Below the pieces are notes generated by a model. That model saw only the letters and a list, made by a program, of their open reading frames with translations, was not told the DNA's origin and did not search any database. The position numbers and the translations under genes were made by a program. From assembly GCA_025924495.1 (NCBI GenBank), contig JAICIG010000054.1:1-24447 (forward strand): a stretch of DNA of 24,447 nt, read 5' to 3'. Of this stretch, positions 17,295 to 23,637 are shown piece by piece; within the stretch, counting starts at the first letter, position 1; every line of letters begins with the position of its first letter. Source of the stretch: Pirellulales bacterium. Lineage in GTDB: Bacteria; Planctomycetota; Planctomycetia; Pirellulales; JAICIG01.

Positions 17295-18488
17295 ATGGCC
17301 GCCATGTCGAGCGCCGAACTGACCTACGATTTTTTCGCTCCGCAGCAGATTGTATTTGGCTGGGGCCGCCGCCGCGACCTCGGCACGCTGGCGCGCCGCT
17401 GGGGGCGCCGAGCGCTGATCGTCGAAGGCTCGCGGACGCTGGCGGCTAGCGGCGCCATGGCGGAAATCGCCGCTCTACTGCGAAGCGCCGGAATTGAGAG
17501 CGTTACCTTGGCGGCCATTTCGCATGAGCCCCAAGTGGCCGATGTCGACGCCTCGGTCCGACGGTTGCGCGAATTGGGCGCCGGGCCGGGTGATCTTTTG
17601 CTGGCCGTCGGCGGCGGTTCGGCGATCGATCTGGCCAAGGCCGCCAGCGCTTTGGCGACCAATCGCGAAAGCGACACGGTTAAGGATTACCTTGAAGGGG
17701 TCGGACGCGGGCTGAAAATTTGCCAGCCGCCGCTTCCGCTTGTTGCCATGCCGACCACGGGAGGGACGGGGACGGAAGCCACCAAGAATGCAGTCATTTC
17801 TTCCTACGATCCGCCATTCAAAAAGAGCTTGCGCTCGGAGCTGATGGTCCCCAAGCTGGTGCTGATCGATCCGGAACTGAGCATTGGCGTTCCACCCCAG
17901 ACGACTGCCTGGACAGGAATGGACGCCATTACGCAGCTCATCGAAAGTTATGTCTCGCGCTTTGCCAGCCCGATTCCACAAGCATTGGCCGCGGAAGGCC
18001 TGCGGCGAGCGCTGCCGGCGTTAGCGGAAGCGGTGCGAGACGGCGCTTCGCGCCCCGCGCGTGAAAGCATGGCGCATGCAGCGCTGCTGTCCGGAATGGC
18101 GCTAGCCAATTCGGGCCTGGGCCTGGCCCATGGAGTGGCCGCCGCGCTCGGAGTGACGGCCCGCGTGCCACATGGACTGGCCTGTGCTGTGATGTTGCCG
18201 GTCGCATTGCGAGTGAACTACGAAATAAGCCGAGGGGGATTGGCCGAGTTAGCCCGCTTGACGCTTGCGGGCTCATGGAGCGATGATGCCCGAGCAGCCC
18301 GGGCTTTCATTGACCGAATCGAGCGGCTGGCCGAAGAGGTCGGCGTACCCAAGCGATTGAGCCAACTTGGCGTACGGCGCGATCAGATCGGCGAGTTGGT
18401 CGCCGGCTCGCGCGGCAACAGCATGAATGGCAATCCGCGGCAGCTCGACGACGAACAATTAACGCGTCTGTTGGAGGAGCTGCTGTGA
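17295..18488 (+). CDS. Iron-containing (group III) alcohol dehydrogenase, variant metal site
   Basis: A 397-residue Fe-ADH-family enzyme expected to catalyse NAD(P)-linked alcohol/carbonyl interconversion in the cytoplasm. The nucleotide-binding segment is GDLLLAVGGGSAIDLAKAAS, followed by MPTTGGTGTEATKNAVIS. The metal site aligned to FucO (D196/H200/H263/H277) is D210, Q214, H279 (GLAHG) and H293 (VPHGL). The second ligand is therefore Gln, in GMDAITQLIESYVS, instead of His. This could change metal preference or define a subfamily. The reading frame is otherwise full-length and well conserved. It starts 31 nt after the dehydrogenase stop, and its TGA overlaps the GTG start of the sugar kinase gene, so co-expression with both is likely. 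Substrate unknown; maleylacetate reductase-like or polyol activities cannot be excluded. Confidence 0.93.
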   Translation: MAAMSSAELTYDFFAPQQIVFGWGRRRDLGTLARRWGRRALIVEGSRTLAASGAMAEIAALLRSAGIESVTLAAISHEPQVADVDASVRRLRELGAGPGDLLLAVGGGSAIDLAKAASALATNRESDTVKDYLEGVGRGLKICQPPLPLVAMPTTGGTGTEATKNAVISSYDPPFKKSLRSELMVPKLVLIDPELSIGVPPQTTAWTGMDAITQLIESYVSRFASPIPQALAAEGLRRALPALAEAVRDGASRPARESMAHAALLSGMALANSGLGLAHGVAAALGVTARVPHGLACAVMLPVALRVNYEISRGGLAELARLTLAGSWSDDARAARAFIDRIERLAEEVGVPKRLSQLGVRRDQIGELVAGSRGNSMNGNPRQLDDEQLTRLLEELL

Positions 18489-19411
18489 TTATCGCGGCGG
18501 GTCTCACCCCTGCCTGGCAGCAAATATTGCGATTCGACTTGTTGCGGCGGGGCGAGGTCAACCGTGCCGCCGAGGCTCACTGGTGCGCCTCGGGCAAAGT
18601 GTTCAACGTGGGCATTGCGCTTGTGCACCTAGGCGCCGAATGCCGCGTGATCAGTCCAATTGGGGCCGATGTCGCCGATCGCGTGCAAGCAGAGTTCGCC
18701 GCTGCCGGCGTGGAAGCGCAGTTAATCCAGCAAGGTCCGACGACTCGCGTGTGTACGACGTTGCTCGATGATGCTGCGGGCGATGTAACGGAGTTGGTGG
18801 AAAACGCCAGGCCGCTCCGCCCGGATGTTTTGGAGCGGTTTCTTCGCGCTTATGCCGTGTCGGCTGCTCGCGCCCACATCGCTGTATTGAGCGGATCGTT
18901 GCCGGCAAACACTCCGCCGGCGTTTTATCGTCAATTGATAGAACAGACGCCCGGGCGCGTGGTGCTCGACGCCCGAGGCGAGGAATTGTTGGCAACGCTG
19001 GACAAGCGGCCCTTCTTCGTCAAGCCGAACCGCGAAGAGCTGACGACGACTCTGCGGCGTCGTCTGGACGACGACGAGTCGCTGCTGTCGGGCATGCAAG
19101 AGCTGAACGAGCGCGGGGCGGAATGGGTCGTCGTCACTGAAGGCGCCAAAGCGGTTTGGGTCAGTTCTCGTCACGAAGCGTATTGCCTGCAGCCGTTAAA
19201 AGTGGCAAAAGTTGTAAATCCGATCGGTTGCGGCGATTGTTTGGCGGCGGGTTTGGCCTGGGGGATGTCCCTGCACCAGCAGCCGCTCGATTGCGTTCGA
19301 ATTGCCGTTGCTGCTGCGGCCCAGAACGCCGCCGCTTTATTGCCGGGACGAATGAACCCGCAACAGGCGTTGCACGAAGCGGAACAAGTGGCCGTGGAAC
19401 AGTTGCACTGA
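18485..19411 (+). CDS. PfkB-family sugar (hexose) kinase, 1-phosphofructokinase-like
   Basis: A 308-residue ribokinase/PfkB-fold kinase. The N-terminus IIAAGLTPAWQQIL and the segment ASGKVFNVGIALVHLG (family norm near GGKGxNVAxxLxxLG) resemble 1-phosphofructokinase and tagatose-6-phosphate kinase. FVKPNREEL and VVVTEGAKAVW are typical of this branch. The anion-hole/catalytic motif is PIGCGDCLAAGLAWG with base D251; the usual GAGDS is GCGDC here. GKV replaces the normal GKG in the substrate loop, so sugar specificity may differ. It starts with GTG overlapping the preceding TGA (GTGA), a strong sign of translational coupling to the alcohol dehydrogenase. It probably phosphorylates a sugar or ketose made by the upstream oxidation steps. 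It converges on the sensor-kinase gene with only 8 nt between stop codons. Confidence 0.93.
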   Translation: MIIAAGLTPAWQQILRFDLLRRGEVNRAAEAHWCASGKVFNVGIALVHLGAECRVISPIGADVADRVQAEFAAAGVEAQLIQQGPTTRVCTTLLDDAAGDVTELVENARPLRPDVLERFLRAYAVSAARAHIAVLSGSLPANTPPAFYRQLIEQTPGRVVLDARGEELLATLDKRPFFVKPNREELTTTLRRRLDDDESLLSGMQELNERGAEWVVVTEGAKAVWVSSRHEAYCLQPLKVAKVVNPIGCGDCLAAGLAWGMSLHQQPLDCVRIAVAAAAQNAAALLPGRMNPQQALHEAEQVAVEQLH

Positions 19412-19419
19412 AGCAATGC

Positions 19420-20610
19420 CTAGCTAGCGAGAGCGGGCATGATGGGCGCGAACTCATCGGCTGCGGCGCGCTTTGTCGTCGGCAGGTTCGCCGGTATCGT
19501 GAGGCAAAACGTGCTCCCAACACCGGGCGAGCTCGTCACGGTGATTTCCCCGCCGAGGAGCTGAGCCAACCGTCTGCTGATGGTCAGCCCTAAACCAGTG
19601 CCGCCAAAACGACGCGACACCGACGCGTCGGCCTGAGCGTAAGGACGAAAAATGACGTCCACGCGGTCGGCAGCAATCCCAATGCCGGTATCGGCAACTT
19701 CGAATTGCAGGGCGGTTAAGGTTTTTTCTGAGTCGAGTCGACGGAGAGAAACCAGCACGCCCCCCTGCTCGGTGAACTTGATGGCATTGGCGACCAGGTT
19801 GACCAGAATCTGCCGCAACCGCAGCGCATCGGTATGGATCAAGTCGGGCAAGGGGCCTTCGAAGGCGGCTCCGAGCGCGATGCCTTTGGCTTCCGCCCGT
19901 AGCTTCATTAAGGCCATCACGTCATTGATGATCGCACGCGGCGAGCAGGGGCCAAGCTCGATGGTGAATCGTCCGGCTTCAATCTTGGAAAGGTCAAGCA
20001 GCTCATTGACGATGTTCAGAAGGAGTTCGCCGTTGCGTTTGATGGTGTCGATCGAGGCTAATTCTTCGTCGGATCTGCTATTTTCGCGCAGCATCTCGGC
20101 AAACCCGAGAATGGAGGTCATCGGCGTGCGAAGTTCGTGGCTGAAGTTGGCCAGGAACTCGCTTTTGGCGGTGTTGGCGGCTTCGGCCACGCGGCGAGAC
20201 TCGTCGAGTCGCTGGTTCATGTCGCGCAGCAGATCCAACGACGATTTCAATCGCAATGCGGTTCGCAGACGGGCCGCCAGCACGCGGCGATCGCAATGGC
20301 GGCTGATGTAATCATCGGCGCCCGCATCAAGACCGGCAATCTGGTCATCCTGAGAATCCAACGCAGTGACCATAATCACGGGAATCGACCGCAGGCGTTC
20401 GTCGGATTTCAGCCGACGGCAGAGTTCGAGTCCGTTCATGCCAGGCATCACGACGTCGAGCAGCACGGCATCGATGGCGTGACTGGCCAGATAGTCGAGC
20501 GCCGTCGCGCCGTTGAAAGCTAACTCGACCTCATAGCCTTGTTTTCTAAGTTCCAACCCCAACAGACGCGCGTAATCGGGCACATCATCCACCACCAGCA
20601 CCGTAGCCAT
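19420..20610 (-). CDS. Response regulator-histidine kinase hybrid (REC-HisKA-HATPase)
   Basis: A 396-residue cytoplasmic protein with no TM segment. An N-terminal receiver covers about 2-120 with acidic pocket D8-D9, phosphoacceptor D52 (VLLDVVMPG) and T82 (VIMVTAL). A coiled-coil linker spans about 122-148. HisKA has H158 in FLANFSHELRTPM, and HATPase_c has NLVANAIKFT (N box), VADTGIGIA (G1) and GGTGLGLTISRRLAQLLGG (G2). The kinase half is complete. The receiver is odd: after GADDYIS it reads RHCDRR, where nearly all receivers have KP, so the conserved switch lysine is missing. ATG at 20610 is preferred over an in-frame TTG at 20613 because AAGGAG sits 7 nt upstream of it. It probably receives phosphoryl groups from, or passes them to, an unlinked partner; none is encoded here. 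Confidence 0.94.
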   Translation of the reverse strand: MATVLVVDDVPDYARLLGLELRKQGYEVELAFNGATALDYLASHAIDAVLLDVVMPGMNGLELCRRLKSDERLRSIPVIMVTALDSQDDQIAGLDAGADDYISRHCDRRVLAARLRTALRLKSSLDLLRDMNQRLDESRRVAEAANTAKSEFLANFSHELRTPMTSILGFAEMLRENSRSDEELASIDTIKRNGELLLNIVNELLDLSKIEAGRFTIELGPCSPRAIINDVMALMKLRAEAKGIALGAAFEGPLPDLIHTDALRLRQILVNLVANAIKFTEQGGVLVSLRRLDSEKTLTALQFEVADTGIGIAADRVDVIFRPYAQADASVSRRFGGTGLGLTISRRLAQLLGGEITVTSSPGVGSTFCLTIPANLPTTKRAAADEFAPIMPALAS

Positions 20611-20613
20611 CAA

Positions 20614-20964
20614 CCCGCTCCTTCTCTGATATTCTCAAAGATACTCTACGAATTTCGTCGCTGAGGACGGAGCGCCGCTTTTCATTGTGCGGGGACGAGC
20701 TTCACTAGACTTTTTTCGGGATTGCAGCTGTTATTGCCTCGCCACGGCGCCATCATGCAATTCGACGGGTTCACCAGCGAGATGCGATTGCATTACAGAT
20801 TTGACATTGTGCGAATCTCATGATTCGTCTGAGATTTGCTTCCAACGAGCCACGCTCCGGCGTTGTCGATATAATTTTTTTAGTCGCGGGCCCAAGAATC
20901 GCAGCAACAAGCGAAATTTGCTTCGGCCGAACGGGCGCGCAATAGAGTAGAAGCGAGCAAATCC
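20614..20964. promoter_or_regulatory. Divergent intergenic region with overlapping dyads
   Basis: About 350 nt between the divergent sensor-kinase and DUF2127 genes, with no convincing ORF. AATCTCA (20814-20820) and TGAGATT (20830-20836) form a perfect 7-bp inverted repeat with a 9-nt spacer, and a second dyad, GAATC/GATTC with a 4-nt spacer (20813-20826), overlaps it. TTGACA occurs just upstream at 20801-20806, and a TATAAT hexamer at 20870-20875. These two hexamers are too far apart to form one sigma-70 promoter. A regulator-binding site serving one or both genes is plausible; none of this proves it. Confidence 0.35.
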
Positions 20965-21468
20965 GTGGTAAGTTGGGGAAAACAGGAACCGCCCGATCGG
21001 GTGCTGCTTGCGATCGGCGGGTTCAAATTGATAAAGGCCCTGGTGCTGATCGGCGTTTCGTTTGGCGCCTTGAAGCTAATCGACGCGAACAATGCCTCGG
21101 CGTTGAAGCATTGGGCCTCCGCCTTGCATCCCGGGATCTTCCACGATCCTTTGCAGAAACTGATCGCCTATTTGACGGCCGGCGACGACGGCGTGCTAAC
21201 AAGAATCAGCCTGCTGGCGCTGGTCTATGCGGCGCTATTTCTGGTGGAGGGAGGCGGGTTGTGCCTGCGAAAACGCTGGGCTGAATATCTCACCGTGATT
21301 ATCACCGGCTCATTGATTCCCTTCGAATTCTACGAGGATTTTCGCAGCTTATCTCTGGCCAAATCGCTGATTACAATCGTCAACGCGGCTTGCTTGTGGT
21401 ATTTGATCCACAAGATTCAGAGCAAACCCGCCGAGTCGGACCGGCCGCCGCTGAGGGTCGGTTCATGA
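20965..21468 (+). CDS. DUF2127 family membrane protein
   Basis: A 167-residue integral membrane protein with about four hydrophobic segments, near residues 12-40, 75-95, 103-122 and 133-150. RVLLAIGGFKLIKALVLIGV at the start, VEGGGLCLRKRWAEYLTVI in the middle and LIPFEFYEDFR are hallmarks of DUF2127, a family of small bacterial membrane proteins without known biochemical function. The start is GTG at 20965 with only a weak purine-rich stretch before it; the frame and family length support it. It is divergent from the sensor kinase and about 117 nt upstream of the P450 gene on the same strand, with a palindromic hairpin between them, so co-transcription with the P450 is uncertain. Confidence 0.85.
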   Translation: MVSWGKQEPPDRVLLAIGGFKLIKALVLIGVSFGALKLIDANNASALKHWASALHPGIFHDPLQKLIAYLTAGDDGVLTRISLLALVYAALFLVEGGGLCLRKRWAEYLTVIITGSLIPFEFYEDFRSLSLAKSLITIVNAACLWYLIHKIQSKPAESDRPPLRVGS

Positions 21469-21474
21469 TCATCC

Positions 21475-21497
21475 GACGCCAGGCGCCTGGTTCGTCT
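21475..21497 (+). terminator. Palindromic hairpin between DUF2127 and P450 genes
   Basis: CCAGGCGCCTGG at 21479-21490 is a perfect 12-bp palindrome just after the DUF2127 stop. Flanking GACG and CGTC can extend the stem with a 2-nt bulge. No T-run follows, so it could instead be a protein-binding site near the P450 promoter. Confidence 0.3.
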
Positions 21498-21585
21498 GTG
21501 GCGCCGTGGAGGTTTGGCCGACGCGAACGATGCCAGACAGGTTGATCGCTGCGGCGGCCCTTCTTGACTTCTCCCTTAGGTCGCT

Positions 21586-22815
21586 ATGAAACGGCTTACT
21601 TTTGACATTCGTTCGCAGGACTATAAGCGGAACCCTTATCCGACGCTGGCTCGCATGGTTGAGCAGGGGCCGCTGATAAAGGCCAGATTCCCACTGATCG
21701 GCAACATGTGGATGACTACCACCTATGAAGCCTGCAACGAGTTGCTGCGGGACCGGCAGAACTTCGTGCGCGACCCACGCACCGCGGGCTTGAAAAAGGG
21801 TTCGAATCTGCCGTGGTGGATTCCGCGATCAATCAAAGCGATGGCCGAAGGAATGATCAACCGAGACGAGCCAGACCATCGTCGTTTGCGCAGTCTGGTC
21901 GAGCAGGCATTTTTGCGCCGCAGCATCGAGCAACTGCGTCTTCGATTCGAGGCGATCGTCGAAGAGATGCTGGATGAGCTAGAGGCAAAGCATAGGCGGA
22001 CGTCACAGCCTGTCGACCTCGTTGCAGGTCTGGCGAGGTCCTTTCCTCTAGCCGTAATTTGCGAATTGTTAGGGTTGCCGCAGGCTGATCGGCCGATGTT
22101 TGTCAGGCATGCCGAAGCGCTCGCCAGCAATGCCTCCTGGCTTAGTCTCCTCAAGCTGCTTAATGGGTTGCGCCGCCTGACCGGCTACATTCGCGAGCGC
22201 ATTCAAGCCGCCAGGACCGCGCCGGAAGATGGTTTGATTTCGGCGCTGGTCGCCGCGGAACAGCAAGGCGACCGGCTCACGGAAGACGAAATGACGGCGA
22301 TGATTCTTCTGCTCCTGTTCGCCGGCCACATCACCACAGTGCATCTGATCGGGGCGGGCATTTACACGCTGCTCGAACATCCACAGCAAAAGCAGGAGTT
22401 GATTTCGGATTGGTCTTTAATAGAAAGCGCCATCGATGAGCTGTTGCGGTATATCTCTCCCGTGCAGATGACCAAACCAATGATGCTGATTCGGGATATG
22501 CAATGGCAGGGCCGGACTTTGAAACGCGGCGAAAGAATCGTCGCCTTTCTGGCGTCCGCCAATGTTGATCCCAGCCAATTCGACCGCCCGGAAAGCTTTG
22601 ACATTCACCGGCATCCAAACCCTCACCTGGCATTCGGGGCCGGCACTCATGTTTGCCTGGGATTGAAGCTGGCGGTTGCGGAAACCGAGATAGCGCTCAG
22701 GCGCCTGTTCGGGCGTTTTCCCGCATTGGAACTCGCCATTCCAGGCTCGCAGATCAGATGGTCGCGTCAGCTCGGAACGCGCGGCATGGAAACGCTGCCC
22801 GTAAGGTTGCGCTGA
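21586..22815 (+). CDS. Cytochrome P450
   Basis: A 409-residue soluble bacterial P450 (heme-thiolate monooxygenase). The heme-binding loop is F350-GAGTHVC357LG with Cys357 as axial ligand. The K-helix ExxR is E285-LLR288. The I-helix reads A246-GHITT251, where the usual consensus is AG-x-(D/E)-TT: the acidic residue of the proton-delivery pair is Ile249 while both Thr are kept. INRDEPDHRRLRSLVEQAF is the typical C-helix region with the propionate-binding His/Arg. It has no membrane anchor, so it is cytoplasmic and needs ferredoxin/reductase partners, none of which is encoded nearby. The substrate is unknown. The ATG at 21586 follows a weak SD in TCTCCCTTAGGTCGCT (AGG about 6 nt upstream). Confidence 0.95.
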   Translation: MKRLTFDIRSQDYKRNPYPTLARMVEQGPLIKARFPLIGNMWMTTTYEACNELLRDRQNFVRDPRTAGLKKGSNLPWWIPRSIKAMAEGMINRDEPDHRRLRSLVEQAFLRRSIEQLRLRFEAIVEEMLDELEAKHRRTSQPVDLVAGLARSFPLAVICELLGLPQADRPMFVRHAEALASNASWLSLLKLLNGLRRLTGYIRERIQAARTAPEDGLISALVAAEQQGDRLTEDEMTAMILLLLFAGHITTVHLIGAGIYTLLEHPQQKQELISDWSLIESAIDELLRYISPVQMTKPMMLIRDMQWQGRTLKRGERIVAFLASANVDPSQFDRPESFDIHRHPNPHLAFGAGTHVCLGLKLAVAETEIALRRLFGRFPALELAIPGSQIRWSRQLGTRGMETLPVRLR

Positions 22816-22847
22816 ACTTTATTTTATAGCGAGTGGAACCTGCTCCG

Positions 22848-22866
22848 ATCGGCAAGCATTGCCGAT
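22848..22866. terminator. Hairpin between convergent genes
   Basis: ATCGGCAA, a 3-nt loop and TTGCCGAT form a perfect 8-bp stem, 33 nt after the P450 stop and 66 nt after the stop of the opposing membrane-protein gene. The position between convergent genes suits a bidirectional terminator, though no T-tract flanks it on either side. Confidence 0.45.
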
Positions 22867-22931
22867 TCGACAACTCTCCCCGACTAGAAGGCGACGTCTG
22901 AAGAGCGGCGCTGAGTTCTCGATGGCCGTTA

Positions 22932-23219
22932 TCAGGCCGCCGTGTTCGGACGGTGATGCTCTGGCTCGCTGTACCGCAGCAACTCCATGTAGCGTCGATG
23001 GTGGTGAAACGCCAGTCCAAGGAAGGCAACGCCCAGGCCGATGAGTACGCTGACGGCCAAGATGATGAGAATAATCATCAACGATGGCGCGCCGTAAAGA
23101 TGCTCGGTCTTCGGATTGATTTCTTGGAAAGCCTGGTATCGCAGGCCGTAGCCGACCGCCGTCAGCCCCAAGCCGACCAGGGCTCCGGCCGTGATAATTG
23201 CTCCGCAAATCGCTCGCAT
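22932..23219 (-). CDS. Small two-helix membrane protein, hypothetical
   Basis: A 95-residue protein with two clear TM helices: ICGAIITAGALVGLGLTAVG (about 4-23) and MIILIILAVSVLIGLGVAFLGL (about 48-69), joined by a polar loop (YQAFQEINPKTEHLYGAPS). It ends in a His/Arg-rich tail (FHHHRRYMELLRYSEPEHH). The start at 23219 is supported by an AGGAG SD about 9 nt upstream; the frame continues upstream, but that part overlaps the 50-residue gene in another frame and is not coding. The tail histidines could bind metal or acidic lipid headgroups (speculation). It follows the 50-residue gene after 23 nt, so the two probably share a transcript. The SD lies within a small hairpin, CTTCTC/GAGAAG (23227-23240), that could modulate translation. 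No family recognised. Confidence 0.75.
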   Translation of the reverse strand: MRAICGAIITAGALVGLGLTAVGYGLRYQAFQEINPKTEHLYGAPSLMIILIILAVSVLIGLGVAFLGLAFHHHRRYMELLRYSEPEHHRPNTAA

Positions 23220-23242
23220 TGCTGGCTTCTCCTGAGAAGGTC

Positions 23243-23395
23243 TTATTGGCCGAACATACGCAGGCAGCCGCCCATCACCAGCAGGATGCCCGCCAGGATC
23301 ATGAACACGCTGCTGCAACCACAACCGCCCCAGGGGCCATAAGGCCCAGTAGGCCGATAAAAACCGCCTCCGCCAAACATGGGTCCCATGCTCAT
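23243..23395 (-). CDS. 50-residue Gly-rich small membrane protein
   Basis: A 50-codon gene with a strong SD (AAGGAGAG, about 7 nt before the ATG at 23395) and a TAA stop. The product begins MSMGPMFGGGGFYRPTGPYG, continues PWGGCGCSS, then has one TM helix (VFMILAGILLVMGGCL) and ends RMFGQ. The glycine/proline/aromatic head with a CGC motif and a single helix resembles small bacterial membrane peptides of unknown role; I know no exact family. Codon use, SD and close spacing to the downstream two-helix protein (23 nt) make it convincing despite its size. A possible pseudoknot lies about 80-110 nt upstream of its start. It may be a subunit or regulator of the 95-residue neighbour, which is inference only. 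Confidence 0.72.
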   Translation of the reverse strand: MSMGPMFGGGGFYRPTGPYGPWGGCGCSSVFMILAGILLVMGGCLRMFGQ

Positions 23396-23471
23396 GCCGA
23401 GCTCTCCTTTCAAGCACGCATTAAAGATTCGGTCCGGCCGCGCTCCGACATGATGCGCCCATTCATACCAC

Positions 23472-23503
23472 CATGGCCGTCAAGTGAGCGGCCATGATCA
23501 CTT
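23472..23503. promoter_or_regulatory. Possible H-type RNA pseudoknot / nested inverted repeats
   Basis: CATGGCCG (23472-23479) and CGGCCATG (23489-23496) form an 8-bp stem with a 9-nt loop. Bases AAGTGA in that loop (23482-23487) are complementary to TCACTT at 23498-23503, immediately 3' of the stem. The two pairings are compatible as an H-type pseudoknot, or exclusive as switching hairpins, on either strand. The element lies between the amidohydrolase stop and the 50-residue gene, so it could end the first transcript or sit in the leader of the second. Confidence 0.4.
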
Positions 23504-23637
23504 AAAGGCAAAAACGAGCGTCCATTCGCGGTCGGGCGCCTAGCTCTGCAAACTGCGTGCCGCCGTGTGATTGGAGAAGTCAGGCCGTGATGCGGACGAC
23601 TTGGGAGATAGGCCGCTAAGGAAGATTCAGGGAGCGC

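Noticed and set aside
20687..20950. 87-aa plus-strand ORF between the sensor kinase and DUF2127 genes
   Set aside because: Cys/Arg-rich with no domain or SD, and overlaps probable regulatory dyads.
23220..23417. N-terminal extension of the 95-residue membrane protein (161-aa frame)
   Set aside because: The extension is the out-of-frame shadow of the 50-residue gene; the internal ATG at 23219 has a good SD.
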